Made by a program: the position numbers and the translations under genes. DNA of 53,997 bases from Rhypophila decipiens (taxonomy: Eukaryota; Ascomycota; Sordariomycetes; Sordariales; Naviculisporaceae): contig MU858277.1 in NCBI GenBank assembly GCA_033297075.1, forward strand, positions 1-53,997, written 5' to 3'. The number at the start of each line of letters is the position of its first letter. The first letter of the stretch is position 1. Positions 1 through 12,037 of the stretch are shown in pieces. Below the pieces are notes generated by a model. It saw only the letters and a program-made list of their open reading frames with translations. It was not told where the DNA came from and ran no database searches.

Positions 1-342
1 ATAATGGCGGATTTGGATGAACCGAATGTAGTTAGCGTGCATAGGCCCTTTAGGCTCAGTGCCTCCGGGCGAAATAAATTCCATCCATCCATCCGTCCCC
101 GGACCCACGTGGATCCGTTTTCCTGTTGCTCCACGTCAATTTCTTTTCTTTGCACCATCCTGTGAAGTCTTTGTTCGCCAAAGAAAAGCCATCATTGCCT
201 CTTGTCGACAGAAGCACTTCCTTCTTCGACTGTGTCTATTGCCCTCTTTCTCTGTCACTTGTAAACAATTAGCGCCCCTTCGCGCAAGGGTTCCCGCGAA
301 TCATATCAATCCATCCTCTGCTCCTCCGTAACCTTCTTCGCA
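1..342. other. Intergenic; contains one copy of a dispersed repeat motif
   Basis: No convincing gene. An open frame of 90 codons (59-331) has no recognisable domain and I do not call it. Around 166-190 the sequence reads TTTGTTCGCCAAAGAAAAGCC, which in reverse orientation nearly matches the tandem repeat units at 39.67-39.75 kb. The stretch just upstream of 343 is the presumed promoter and leader of the RNase H-like pseudogene. Confidence 0.5.
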
Positions 343-1310
343 ATGTCCTACAAGCGAGGAGCATCCTCATACCGATATCAGGACAGTGGTCATGGCTTCG
401 ATGACATTCACTCCCAAGACCCACGAACGAAAACATCTCGTCTCAACCAGTTTGATGGGCACAGACATCACGTCTCCGGGCCATGGTTCTCGGAGGACAC
501 CATTGCCCTGAAGTTCCCGCATGAGCCGGAATGGGTCCACGAGGACGACGGGCCTGACAGTCTAGGTCTCACAAACCTCGAAATCATCGGTCTCGAAAGA
601 TTTCGCCATGTCCGATGTCCGCGGGCGTCCGAGCCCTGCCCAGGCAACTGCGGCCGCTACGGGTGCCACGTCGACTCCCTCATCATCGCGTGCGACGGGG
701 CCTGTCCCCATAATGGCACACCCAACGTCCTTCGATCTTCGTTTGGCGTATTTTTTTGGTTACTCCGACGAAGCCCAGATGGCTAACCGGTCCTGCTTGG
801 TCCCCGGTTCTCTAGGCGAGGATATCAGCGATTACCCACCAGATATCGATGTAATGGAAATAATGGAAATATATGGGATTGAGAGACCAGCCCAGCATAC
901 CAGCCAACGCGCCGAGCTCTGGGGCGCGATTGTAGCCCTGGAGTCTGCGAAACCATTCGTGAGGAACGGCGGCCAGTGAGATTGCGACGTTGAGGAGTGC
1001 ATAAAGACAGTCGGACCCGAAAAGGTCGGCAAGCTTGGATGCAAAGCTCGTTATATTGTCATCAAATCGGACTCGGCATACCTCGTCAACTCCATCACGG
1101 GACCTGTAAACAAAATGGCTCAAGAGCGGGTGGTTGACTGTCAAGAAGACGCCTGTGGCTAACCAGGATTTGTGGGCCGCGCTGCTGGTGAAAATTTCAG
1201 AGCTGGGAGAGTTGGGGGCTTCTGTGGCGTTTTGGCTCGTTCCTAGGGAGGAGAATCAGGATGCTGATGAGCTGGCTAATGAGGCTCTGGAGAATAATTC
1301 GGACTGGTAG
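343..1310 (+). pseudogene. RNase H-like gene, broken by two frameshifts and one stop
   Basis: This is a paralogue of the intact gene at 41003-41920; the two align along most of their length. Shared blocks include KFPHEPEW, RHVRCPR, the QRAE block, NQDLW and FWLV. Three lesions break the frame. There is one extra T in a T7 run near 749-755, just after FGVFF. A TGA at 977-979 stands where the paralogue has Trp after GGQ. There is one extra A in an A4 run at about 1112-1115, after which the frame resumes as KWLKSGW. The last frame closes with TAG at 1308-1310. All four RNase H acidic positions are still encoded: Asp in IIACDGAC, Glu in QRAE, Asp in IKSDSAY and Asp in NQDADELAN. Both frameshifts sit in homopolymers, so assembly or sequencing error is a real alternative for them, though less so for the nonsense codon. 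Confidence 0.85.
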
Positions 1311-1675
1311 TTCAACTAAGATGTGGTGGCATATTCGGGACCAGGCCAGAAGGCTATTGTACTTAATATATGTAAAGCTCTTTCATATTCGTCACATAGC
1401 CATCCATTACATCCTGGAACTAGTCCACTAGATTAATGAACTCTAACAGTATTATCATCATCGAAGAAAGAGATACATTAGTAACGAGAGACGCCCTCCA
1501 CTCCAGACACCATACCATACATGATATCATACCATCAAGACCATTCCGATCGTGACATATCCAAAACAATGAAACCCAAAGCCAAACCGACCTCGACAAT
1601 CTCTACAGGATCATATCCAGCTTGATCGGCACATGATCTCAAGCCTAACCATATGGGTCCTATCTCAGGCCGAGA
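1311..1675. other. Convergent intergenic spacer
   Basis: This is a 365-base spacer between the 3' ends of the RNase H-like pseudogene and the OPT transporter. I see no gene, repeat or RNA in it. It presumably holds both 3' ends. Confidence 0.5.
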
Positions 1676-4600
1676 TCAAGGAGCAGGAATGGCGCTCCCA
1701 TCCCACCACGGATAAAACCTCTCATCCTCCGCCAAGGTAGCAATCGTACAGGCATCCCCCTCACAGCCAACATAAGGCTGGGTGTTGCCCCACCAGTCGA
1801 TCTCGATCCTCGCCCACTGCACACTAAACAGCATGATGATTCCCGCGATCGCAACACCTGCACTAAACGCAGCGGACAAGACAAAATTATACTTTGACCA
1901 AAATGCCAGGTACCGGTTCCGAATGTAAACCCAGCTGAGCAAGGCAATGGGGATGCTCGGCATGGCATAGCTGAAACTGTAGGGCGCCCAGGCGAGGGGT
2001 CCGTACCAAAAGGCTACGGGGTGGAATTGGCGGATTAGACGGTTCTTGGGCCATTTCTTCAGGCACAGGTAGAGGGCGACTGTTAGCAGAATGCCGGCGG
2101 GGAATCCGAGGAGGAGTTCCTTGTATTGGCCTTGGTGGCCAAAGACTTTGATTGGGCCGATGGTTCCCCAGAGGACGGAGGCTGTAAAGAAGGTGTTTGG
2201 GCCGGGGCAGAAGAAACGCATGGGGGCGTTTTTCTGGCAGACGTTTTCGATGTTTACTTGAAAGTTGATCACGCCTGTGCAGACAAAGGTCGAGACCAGG
2301 GTTGCAATCATTTGCGCCATGAAGGTGTGCCATGGGGGAATCTATGACACGCAAGGGAGTCAGCCATGAGCTGGATAACTGGTTGTGGGAGTCTGAGGAA
2401 CAAACCTTGAGATAATGAGCAATCTTGAGATCGTTCGCGAACTGGATGGCATGAGCGCAGGTGACGTATCTGGAAGAGTGAACGTTAGTACTTGCGAGTA
2501 AGCAAATGTGACGGACAGACACAAAGAAAACTCACCCAAAAGACTTGAAAAAGTTCATGGCCAACGCATTCCCCGGCACAATCATACCACCGATGAACTC
2601 GGCCAAAACGTTGAGCGTGACCTCGATACCCGTCATGGCCTTGATGACACCGACAGGAATAACAAAGACGAACGCAAGGGCGATACCATACGGCACGACA
2701 CCCACGTTGGTATAAGTCGGCCACGCAGCGATGCCGATAAACCCCAACACGGCCGCAGCCAGCAGCGTGCCGAGATAATACCACTCCGACACCTCCGGGT
2801 ACGACGCCATCAGCCGATTATGCACATCTTTGTACTGGCCAGATGTATCACGGGTCTTTCTCCGCAGGCTCGCCCAGAGGTTCTTGAACCCCATGACGAT
2901 CTCGTACCGATGGAACAAGAAGACGTGAGTGACGGCGGCCGAGTAGATGGCAAAGAAACAGCCGTACACGATGGCGTTGGCGGCGCCGAGGTAGGCGGCC
3001 GAGTAATCCATGTACTTGTCGTGGTCGTACATGCCATGCTCGTCGATGGCGCGGGAGACGTTGTACAGCTGGCCGAAGTGGTCCCAGACGCGGTTGGTGT
3101 TGATGGGCAGGTAGCCCGTGTTCCACGTGTTGGTGTACCAGACGCCCATGATGACGAAGCCAAAGATCCACATACCAAAGGCCCGGTTGAGGGTAGAGAA
3201 AGCCGGCACCATCTAGATCAGCCAGTGTTAGCGTCGGATACGTAACCAGAAGAAGGAGGCAAAAAGACCCACCAAAGGATCCAAGTTATCGTACAACAGG
3301 ACATTCCAGTCAAACGTCGGGAACGGGTTAAACATGCCCAATCCGTTCTGGAATCCGGTCAGGATATTCAGGTTTAGATTTTCGGGCGCAATCCAGGTCA
3401 TCCAGCTAAAGTAGGTCAAGGCCTCAAAGAGGAAGTTGGGGAACCAAAAGTAGACAAACATGGCGCCAAAGGCCCACATGAAGAACTTGTACCGCGACAT
3501 GGAGTAGATCTTCTTGAATGGACCGGCCACGGCGTGGTTCATGTCGTTGTGCAGCGCAGAGTTGAGCGCAATGGTGACCAAGCTGGCGGGCCAGACGCAA
3601 TAGGTCGGGTAGACGATGAAGCGGCGGGTGAGGCCTGCGAGACCGTAGCCGATGAAGTTGGTGGACAGCGACTGTTTTCTCGAGAGTCAGCCTCGGCCCA
3701 TGCATGGTTGTTAGTAAGTAAATAAAAAGACTCACAATCAGAATCTGGTACCCAAAGCTCCGGGCATACTGCTGGTTAAAGTACTGCGGCAAGACCTGGG
3801 TCCAGACAATGTACTGTGTATACGGCAGCGATTTGGCCGTGTTTGCCATGATGGCAATGAGCATGTGCTCCTTCTTGTTGAATGGGCCCGGGTTGAGACT
3901 GTGTTCCTGACCGAACAGACGGAAGCGATAATCGGGGACCCATCTCTCCCAGGCCTTACCCATGGGAAAGGCCAGGAGCTGTACCACGTTGGACTCGATG
4001 GAGATGGCTGGCTGGCGGATACTGAACAGCTGGTTGATGAAGGCCAGAAAGAAGGAGAAGAAGAGGCCGATGACCCAGGCTCGGACAGTCGAGCATGGCG
4101 TGGATGGGTTGTCGTGATTGTCGACAACGGCGCGGACTTCGGCGTAGGGGCTGTTATCTGAGTGACATGTTAGATCACCATTCCCGTCATGTTCAAGTTA
4201 TCACATGGCTTCTCGCTAACGTACTGGTGATAAGCGCCGCCTCAAGCTTCATCTCCGCGATGAGGGCCTCGTGTTTCTCGGGATGCTCAAACACATCCTC
4301 GTTGGCTGAGGTGAAGAGTTGACCATTAGCCAATGATATATGGACAAAAGCCGGCGGCAGGACATACCCATGAACTCCTGGATTCTCATCAGAATGGCAT
4401 GGGGGAAGTTGGGGTCACGCTCGTGGATCTTGAGCACCGACCACATTGTCTGGATGAGAGATGTCAGATCAGCATTCTGGTCATGTTAATGCATGGGTTC
4501 ATTGTAACGTACCTCCTTGACACCTTCCAGTGTCAAGGTATTTGCGATGGCCTTGGCCTCGATAAGATCATCCTCGGTGACCACCATCTCACTGCAATGT

Positions 4601-4850
4601 CCAGTCAGCATTACACTCGACTCTTGTCGAATCGGCGATGGGATGCTTACGTCTCAAACACCTTTTCATTTTCCGAATCGAGATGGATTTCCTTGGAGCC
4701 CTGTAAAGCATCAACATGGATCGCGTTCCCCATGTAAAAAGTTGGATAATTACTCACTCTAGGGCCCTTCTCCCCAATATCCTCGACTCCCCCGGTCGCC
4801 GTCGAGGTGACCGGGAAGATGTCGACCGTTTCCTTCTTCTCACTCGACAT
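1676..4850 (-). CDS. OPT-family oligopeptide transporter, 10 exons
   Basis: Proton-coupled uptake of small peptides or related metal/thiol conjugates across the plasma membrane is the usual role of this family. Ten exons join in frame to 870 aa: 4850-4758, 4700-4651, 4591-4513, 4449-4368, 4305-4225, 4157-3736, 3671-3273, 3212-2536, 2469-2406 and 2341-1676. Every junction is GT..AG with phases that close. The hydrophilic N-terminus (about 130 aa) leads to the family entry block NNSPYAEVRAVV, then the OPT signature NPGPFN near residue 217, followed by many hydrophobic segments to the C-terminus. The length fits fungal OPT proteins (about 750-900 aa). The start ATG (4848-4850) gives MSSEKKETVD, and a GT donor follows after 31 codons. 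The neighbour is a convergent pseudogene, so there is no evidence that it belongs to the polyketide cluster. The substrate cannot be told from sequence. Confidence 0.93.
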
Positions 4851-7743
4851 GATGACAAGGTGTAACCAAGCTAACGCCGGGAAGAGGTACAACACATGGA
4901 CAGCACGCAGGGGAGTCAGAGACAAAAGACAAGGTAAGGTAGGTCCATGAGGAGCGGGGAAGAGAAGAGGGTAATTATATTTGGACCCTCATCAGAGCGG
5001 GTAGCAGCACATATATGTCAATCTCAGACCCCGGCCGTCGCACATGTCGGTCTACTCTGATACACATGCAAATAGAGCACGTTCCCAGCGATAAGCTACG
5101 CTGCGCTGCCCGGGCTATGGATAAGTAAACTGAGCAAGGGGGCGAACCATCAAACCCAGACTGTCGGCGCCGTCTAGGATGCAAATTGACCCTGTTCTCG
5201 GCAACTCTTGGGGCGATCTGGGGAAGGTCTTCAACTTGCCACCTTCCAAACAAGGCATCCAGAGCAATCGAGATGTGTGGTCGGAATAGAGTGCGAGTAA
5301 AAAGATGAATGTGCTGCTACTACCACCCTACGCGCAAGTACTGTCAACATAGTAATTTGACGCCGCGTATAGATGGACATGTTAAGCGAGAGGAGAGCGA
5401 TTAACTCATTCGGGCCTCTTTTGCCGCCATCAGGAAAGTCCACCGATAACGGGTCGTGGTACTCTGGCCAGTTATTATCACGGCTCGGCGCATGTCTCGG
5501 CCGCGGTGGTGGAAGATGCTCACTGGTCCATCGTGATATGAACCCTTATATAAAATAGGGTTATACAACATGGCAAGCGAGTGGACAGAGACCTCCCCAA
5601 GACCATCGGTCGCATGGACACGGTGCAGAGCATCGAGCATCGAGCTCGAAATCGAGTGCCAACCCTTTGGCAACCTGTGGCGTCAGCGAGTGGCAGGTGA
5701 CGAGCAGTCTTCTGATTCGTGCATCTCACTGCTTCATGGCATGTTGTCGATCCAAGGTTAGTTTTAACAGAGATAAAAGATGGGGGTCACCTTGATGAGC
5801 AAATGGCTGGAAGCGTCTGGGCCCGGTCTTGGCTCAACGGTTATTTTGACCCCTTGGCACTATGCAACGCGGGGACATTGTCGACAGCAGTGTATGCCGT
5901 GTGTATGCCATCCCGGGACATCTTAACCGACGAATGGGAACAAGGGCATACCTGCCAATTGAGGAAGGAGACAAGAGGGCTGGCCCGTCTCGTCGCAGCT
6001 GTGGCATCAAGGTGCCCATCAACCTCTTGGCCCTTGGTTTGGACTTTCCGCATCTCGCTCATGATAAGACGGCAAAAGCAGGCAAATTTGCGCTTGACCT
6101 TGAGTGGGAGTGCCAATGGTGACCGCGACGGAGAAAATAATAGCTCCTCGAGAGATAAGGTCAAGCGACGGTAGTGAAGAAGGCCAATCTCACCTAAAAT
6201 ACCCGGAACCGCAACAACCGGAGCCACAAACACGCATCTGAGCTGTCACCCATGCATGGCCACCCATCCTGTAGCCCGAGTTTATCTTGACTTGTGTCGA
6301 GCCAGCGGCGCATGATGCTATCGTGGGCGCAAATATCGCAAGTTCCGAGTAGCAGTGGACTTGTTGGGCAGGTGAGGTGGGAAGAGGATTGACCGAAAAG
6401 GTCCTGTCGATTCTTTGGCCGTTGAATCAAGGAGCATGGGCGACACACATGCAATCACTGCATGTGTTCGCATACTCGGATCCCCTCCCACCGAGAAGTC
6501 ACGGCATATGCTCGCGCTTTTCGAGTCTAACCACCAGAGGATGGTTCCATCACTTCTGCTGCTGTCGATATGTACGCATCGATGCGACCGTGAGAGAAAC
6601 TCGCCGATTAAGCTGACAACTCGCGAGTCTCCAAAGCGGCCGACTGTTTGTAAGCTCAAATACGAAGTTGTTGCAGATGACATAACCAGTATCCGTAGAT
6701 TGATCATCATTGATGTCGTCTGCTCGTGTGCCTGTGCCTGTTTGGAAATTTGGAATCATTTCCCAGCAAAATCTCGAAGGATTCATACCCGTGTGGGGGA
6801 CGGGAGCTTGCGTAGCGGTTCCGGATCTCCCCGCCCGTGTGCAACAGTTCCATGGAGTTTCGTACCACATAGTCCAAAGGTCACCCCAATTCCGACTTCC
6901 ACTTCGCTGGGAGAGGAGGTTGCCACAAGTTGTAGTGGAGAGTTTTTAGGGGTTCTGAACCTCAAAAGTCGAACATGACAGTCGATTTAGCGGCCAAAGT
7001 GGGTATGAGCTAGCGGTTAGGTGCCGATTCAATGGGCCGTTCTAGACCGGCACCCGCAGCACTTGCCCTGGAGGCGCAGAGAAATTGCCCAAGCGCGACC
7101 AAAGACGTGTAATGTTTTACTAACAGTTTTGGCCGCAGGTGTCACCAAATGCTGATACCGACCGAGCTTGAACCCCACGACATCGTTGCCAAGACGGGCC
7201 CCCGGATGCCGTGTGAAAACCGGGGGGCGCCACAAATGCAAGCCACAGCTGGGTGGCACAGGGATGCTGCGCCTCTGAGTTCCTCGGCCACGAGTCCCGT
7301 CTTGGCATTCCACACACACAAGCCCATTTCACAATGACGGCGTGGAGGGCTTGGCATAAGTGACGTCATTGCCGTCATCAGTGGTTGTGAGCTCACCAAG
7401 ACTTGTCACCACAACTGCGTTTGGTAACGTCGTGTACGAGCTTGATTGGGCGTGAGATACCATCATCCTGGAACTTAATTCGTCAGCCAAGCGTCCAAGG
7501 TAAACAGAATTGGTCATTTTCTGGCTCAGGTCCCATTTCCTGTTTCCTGTCTCAGCACAAAAAAGGTTACCTAGCTCCGTCGATCCCTCGTTCAATTGCT
7601 CATCAGTCAACCCCGACTTTTTGATCCGACTTCCAATTCCAAGCAATGTTCATGTCGTTATCCTGTCCCGATCACGACACAAGCTGCACTCCCGATTGAT
7701 TGCCGAGATAACCATCATATGTGAAAACGGGCACCAAAGTACA
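4851..7743. other. 2.9-kb intergenic region without a recognised gene
   Basis: This lies between the divergent OPT and Mug190-like genes, so both promoters are here. Short overlapping open frames occur on both strands (the longest 187 codons, 6415-6978 +), but none shows a domain, signal peptide or a sensible multi-exon structure. No tRNA, repeat array or LTR is apparent to me. Confidence 0.45.
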
Positions 7744-10700
7744 ATGTCGCAGGTTGACGACTTCGAAGATCGGGGGGCACGAAAAGCTCACGGCGGGCCC
7801 TACACCGGGAAACACCCAGTCCCGACTATCAAGGGGTATCGCGAGCACCGAGCCGAGATCAAGAGCCGTGAAGACGAAGCCGACGATTTCGACAACCAGC
7901 AAGAAGAAGGAACCGAAGCCGGCGAGTCCAAGACGAGACGGGCATATGACTCCATCAAGGCCATCGCAAAGAACGAAGACCAGCCAAAAAAGGCAGCCCA
8001 CGACCCCTACCCTTATACTAACAGGAATGATCCAAATGATACCCCAGGGGCGCCTCTCCCCTATGATCAGGCGTCTGAAGATTTGGACGCACGCTCGCCC
8101 GAGTCGCCCCATCCAGACACCCAGGAAGACGAAGACCAGGAAGAGAATGACAACAAGAAGGAGAAGAAGGAGCAGAAATCCGGAACAGAGAAAGCCGCTG
8201 CATCGGTGGATCCCAAGGAGAAGCGCAAGGCCATGAAGAAAGAGCGCAAGGACAAAAATTCAAGTCACGGAGGAAGGGAGGTTACAGACCCTGTGACCCA
8301 CTTGCCAGTCACCATCCATGACATGACCGACAAGATGCTCAAGTCGGCTCCCGAGAACCAGCCCGGCTTTGGTTCTGGCGAGGATCACCGGACTGCAACA
8401 GGAGTTGAAGCATCCAAATCAGGCGAGGAGCTGGCACGCGAGAAGGAAGAGATGGATTCTGCGCATGAGGGAATGAGCACTCTGTTCCCACCACCCGAAT
8501 TTGAGGACACCAAACGGGCGTTGATGGCGGTCTACAAGAATGCACTCATGGTTGGACTTGGCGGAGTTTCGGTTCTGGGTTTGCTGACGTTGGCTGTGGT
8601 ATCTGTCTTTAGCGCACGAGGTTTGGGTCACTGGGGTTGGTCCGGTTTGGGAGGAGTTTTTATTGCCGTGGTCACTGCCGCATCTGGTATGCTTTTTCTC
8701 GTTCACCAGACCACGGGATGGTTGACAATGAAAGTCAATGGTATTTTCGAGGACGAGACATGGGAGGCTGCGAGGCAGCGCGAGATTTCGTCCACCAAAT
8801 CTGGGAAAGAGATGCCAGAATCTGTTGCCTGGCTCAACAGCCTCTTGGCCTCAATCTGGCCGCTGATAAACCCGGATCTTTTCGCCTCAATCGTCGACAC
8901 TCTCGAAGATGTCATGCAGGCCTCGCTCCCCAAGGTGGTCAGAATGGTGAGCGTGGACGACATTGGACAGGGAAGCGAGGCGTTCAGGATCCTCGGTGTC
9001 AAGTGGTTGCCCACGGCTGCTGCAAACAAGTCAGTCAACTCGGACGGTAGCCTGGAGGACAGCAAGGGAGGGAACGACCGGACAGTGCCTGGACAAGGTG
9101 AGACAGATGACTCTGGGAACGGTGGAGAGGTGGAAAGAGGGAGAGGCGAGAAGAACGACCAAGAGCAGGAGGAGGACCAAGAAGCCATCGAGGAAGGAAT
9201 GGAAGCAGAAGACGGCGATTTTGTCAACATGGAGCTTGCCTTCTCCTACAGGGCGCGGTCGTCGGGCAAGTCGCTTCAGAGAAAAGTTCGAAATGCGCAC
9301 CTCTATCTGAAGTTCTACCTCCCCGGTGGGATTGCAGTTCCGGTGTGGGTTGAACTCCGCGGCATTGTCGGAATCATGCGCGTTCGGCTGCAATTGACCC
9401 CCGACCCTCCATTCGTTGAGCTCTGCACCCTCACCTTCCTCGGCCAACCACGAGCCGACATATCCTGTGTACCTCTGTCGAAGCACAGCCTCAACTTGAT
9501 GGACGTACCCCTCATATCTTCCTTTGTCCAGTCCTCCATCGACGCCGCCCTTGCCGAGTATGTCGCACCCAAGTCTCTCACCCTGGACCTCAAAGACATG
9601 TTGATGGGCGATGACTTTAAGAAGGACACCCTCACCCGCGGTGTTGTCATGGTTTTCGTGAAGTGTGCTAGGGGCTTCAAACACGGCGATGGAGGCATCA
9701 CTTCGAGCAGCGGCACGAGTGACTCTTATGTCACCGTTTCCTGGGGCAAATTCGGCAAGCCGGTCGGATCAACGCGCATCATCGTCGGACAGCAGGAACC
9801 GAACTGGGGAGAGTGGATCCCCATTCTTGTCTCGCCCGATGAGATCAACGCAGAGGAAACGCTTCGTTTGCAGATCTGGGATTCGGACAAGTTTACCGCC
9901 GACGACGATCTCGGCCGGACCGAGCTAAGCCTCAAGGAGCTGATGCACGGATCCAAGACCAAGAACAAGATGTGCGACAGGTCTGATGAACTGAGGGCAG
10001 AGGACCCTGACGAGAAGATGCCCGGCACTCTGGAGTGGTCCGTTGGTTTCTTTTCCAAGGCGCACATCCAGCAATGCCAGCTTGACAAGCAGGCCTTTGA
10101 CCCCAGCATTCGCGACCTTGATTCGCTGAAGAAGCAGGTTTCTGAGCGCGCAAAGTCAAAGCTTAGAGAAGCCATCTGGTCACAAGACCAGGGCGCATCG
10201 GACGAACTCCACCAGCAAGAAGCCCAGGACTTCAAGGAGACGGAAGACAATATGATCATCTCGGCGCCTCCGCCAGATGGGCTACCAAGCGGCATTCTGA
10301 GCATCCAGATCCACAACATTACCGGGTTGGAGGTTGCAAAGCTCAATCGGGACCGGTCACACGGAGCGGGCGATAGAGAGGATCGCGAGGACGAGGCAGA
10401 ACAATCAGACAGCCTACCAGACAGTTACTGCATCATCATCCTCAACCACAGAAAGATTTATCGCAGTCGCACCAAGCCCAAGAATGCGAAGCCCTTCTTC
10501 AACGCAGGCACGGAACGATTCGTCAAGGACTGGAGGACTGCCGAGGTGATTGTTTCGGTCCGGGATTGCCGGGAAGGGGAAAAGAACCCGCTGCTTGGAG
10601 TGGTGTATCTGCCTCTGCGAAGAGTGTTTGAGAAGCGAAGCCAAGTCATGCAGACATACCCACTCGCTGGCGGTGTTGGTTATGGCCGGGCCAGGATCAG

Positions 10701-11784
10701 CATGGTTTGGCGGAGTGTCGAGCTGCAGATGCCGCGGGAGTTGACGGGCTGGGATTACGGCACTCTCGAGGTCAAGGGACCAGTTCGCGCCAAGGGCCAC
10801 CTGGAGGATAGCTTGAAGCAGAGCAAGCTCAAGTTGACTACCAAGATTGGCAAGGGCAAGATGCACCCGTCATCCAGTCCTGGTCAAGAGACCGTGGAGT
10901 GGGTGCCGAAAAAGAAGGGCGAGGACAGTATCTTCCTGGGCGTCATAAAACGGCATGCTTCCGCAATGGTCATCGAGTTCTACCATTCATCCCTCTTAAG
11001 CGACTCTAATCCAGCGCTCGCGGTTCTCTGGTTGAGCACTATCCCGGACGAAGAGGACAAAGTCGTCACAGTCAAGGTTTGGAAGGGTGGAAAGAAGCAA
11101 CTGGAACGAGCGAGGTCTTGTTCTGAGTATGAGGGTCTTGATGAAGGTGAAAAGCCGCTTGGAGAGATTGAAGTGACGCTGCGTTTCTGGAGAGGCCTTA
11201 GTGGATACCACAAGAAGTACGCGAACAAGGCCAAGAATTCCGACGTCAAAGGAGTCATGGAAGTACTGGACCTAGTGAACGACGAGAAGATGGCCGACGA
11301 TGACTCGGTCTCGTATGATGATTACGACGGTGACGGTGTGCCTGATGAAGATCAATCTTGGTCCGAGGTCGACCACGGAGATGACGAGTCTGGGAGCGGG
11401 AAGAGGAGGGAATCGTCCGAGGAGGCAGAGAAGAGGAAAATGCTTCGGAAGGCAGGTGATGACGATTCCAGCAGCAGCAGCAGTGACAACGACTCGGAAT
11501 CGGAAAGTGGGCCCATCCAGAAGTTGAAGAGGAAAAGCGAGTCGGCTCTCGGCGGCAAGTCTGGGGAGGGAAGCGACGATGACGGGTCAAGGGGCCCACT
11601 TGGCCAGGTCCAGGACTACAAGCTGCACCACAAGCAACTGCACCGGAAACACCGCGGGGTGATGCAGTGGAAGGCGGCACGGACTTTGGATTGGATGGCT
11701 GATCGAGCAAAGCATGGGAAGCAAAAGGTTGAAGATGTATTTAGTCATGGGGATAAGGATACTGGTATTGAGACTGAGGTGTAA
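7744..11784 (+). CDS. Mug190-like membrane-contact protein: two TM segments, SMP-like domain, C2 domains
   Basis: A single-exon 1346-aa protein. The open frame extends upstream to 7510, but I start at ATG 7744 (MSQVDDFEDRG) because the preceding 78 codons look untranslated. Order: a charged, low-complexity N-terminus (1-255), two adjacent hydrophobic segments (about 268-291 and 297-322) suited to an ER hairpin, an SMP-like lipid-transfer region beginning at ESVAWLNSLLASIWP (about 360-620), a first C2 domain (about 634-760, with the acidic loop DSDKFTADDDLG), a second C2 domain (about 850-990, opening GILSIQIHNITGLEV), and an acidic/Ser-rich C-terminus with SSSSSSDNDSESES. This arrangement is that of fungal Mug190 and tricalbin-like proteins, which tether ER to plasma membrane and move lipids. 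The family call is inference from domain order; localisation is inferred from the family. No link to the neighbouring polyketide cluster is evident. Confidence 0.88.
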   Translation: MSQVDDFEDRGARKAHGGPYTGKHPVPTIKGYREHRAEIKSREDEADDFDNQQEEGTEAGESKTRRAYDSIKAIAKNEDQPKKAAHDPYPYTNRNDPNDTPGAPLPYDQASEDLDARSPESPHPDTQEDEDQEENDNKKEKKEQKSGTEKAAASVDPKEKRKAMKKERKDKNSSHGGREVTDPVTHLPVTIHDMTDKMLKSAPENQPGFGSGEDHRTATGVEASKSGEELAREKEEMDSAHEGMSTLFPPPEFEDTKRALMAVYKNALMVGLGGVSVLGLLTLAVVSVFSARGLGHWGWSGLGGVFIAVVTAASGMLFLVHQTTGWLTMKVNGIFEDETWEAARQREISSTKSGKEMPESVAWLNSLLASIWPLINPDLFASIVDTLEDVMQASLPKVVRMVSVDDIGQGSEAFRILGVKWLPTAAANKSVNSDGSLEDSKGGNDRTVPGQGETDDSGNGGEVERGRGEKNDQEQEEDQEAIEEGMEAEDGDFVNMELAFSYRARSSGKSLQRKVRNAHLYLKFYLPGGIAVPVWVELRGIVGIMRVRLQLTPDPPFVELCTLTFLGQPRADISCVPLSKHSLNLMDVPLISSFVQSSIDAALAEYVAPKSLTLDLKDMLMGDDFKKDTLTRGVVMVFVKCARGFKHGDGGITSSSGTSDSYVTVSWGKFGKPVGSTRIIVGQQEPNWGEWIPILVSPDEINAEETLRLQIWDSDKFTADDDLGRTELSLKELMHGSKTKNKMCDRSDELRAEDPDEKMPGTLEWSVGFFSKAHIQQCQLDKQAFDPSIRDLDSLKKQVSERAKSKLREAIWSQDQGASDELHQQEAQDFKETEDNMIISAPPPDGLPSGILSIQIHNITGLEVAKLNRDRSHGAGDREDREDEAEQSDSLPDSYCIIILNHRKIYRSRTKPKNAKPFFNAGTERFVKDWRTAEVIVSVRDCREGEKNPLLGVVYLPLRRVFEKRSQVMQTYPLAGGVGYGRARISMVWRSVELQMPRELTGWDYGTLEVKGPVRAKGHLEDSLKQSKLKLTTKIGKGKMHPSSSPGQETVEWVPKKKGEDSIFLGVIKRHASAMVIEFYHSSLLSDSNPALAVLWLSTIPDEEDKVVTVKVWKGGKKQLERARSCSEYEGLDEGEKPLGEIEVTLRFWRGLSGYHKKYANKAKNSDVKGVMEVLDLVNDEKMADDDSVSYDDYDGDGVPDEDQSWSEVDHGDDESGSGKRRESSEEAEKRKMLRKAGDDDSSSSSSDNDSESESGPIQKLKRKSESALGGKSGEGSDDDGSRGPLGQVQDYKLHHKQLHRKHRGVMQWKAARTLDWMADRAKHGKQKVEDVFSHGDKDTGIETEV

Positions 11785-11820
11785 GAAGGGAAAGGTATCG
11801 TGTTTGTTTGAGTGAATTGG

Positions 11821-12037
11821 GGCATTCCAGCCTAGTAAAGGCAATAATTCTAGCTACACAAAGCACATCTTCCAACCAAGAAAGGCATTTATGCTAGCCA
11901 CACAAGGCATTCTTTCCAGCTAGTCGGGGCATTTAGTCCAGCAGTCAGTGCATCCTTTCAAGTCACGCAAGTCATCCATTATGTCCAGCCAAGCGCAGTT
12001 GTCATACCTAGTAAGGCATTTGTTTCAGTGAAGTTAA
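11821..12037. repeat. Array of diverged 22-bp repeats (reverse orientation)
   Basis: About ten units of 19-22 bp, each beginning GGCAT or a relative: for example 11840-11861, 11862-11883, 11884-11905, 11906-11927 and then on to 12037. The rough consensus GGCATTTATTCCAGCTAGTCAA is the reverse complement of the units at 33.1 kb and 47.3 kb. Individual units differ at many positions, yet the spacing stays at 21-22 bp. The array sits just after the Mug190-like gene and before the tRNA. Confidence 0.8.

Noticed and set aside
977..979. RIP as the cause of the TGA in the RNase H-like pseudogene
   Set aside because: TGG to TGA changes a C in CpC context on the other strand, not the CpA context favoured by RIP; one site is not evidence.
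6415..6978. 187-codon open frame between the OPT and Mug190-like genes
   Set aside because: No domain or signal, composition unlike protein, overlaps other random frames on both strands.
7510..7743. Extension of the Mug190-like frame upstream to ATG 7510
   Set aside because: The extra 78 codons look like leader sequence, while MSQVDDFEDRG at 7744 begins the charged N-terminus; the downstream start is preferred.
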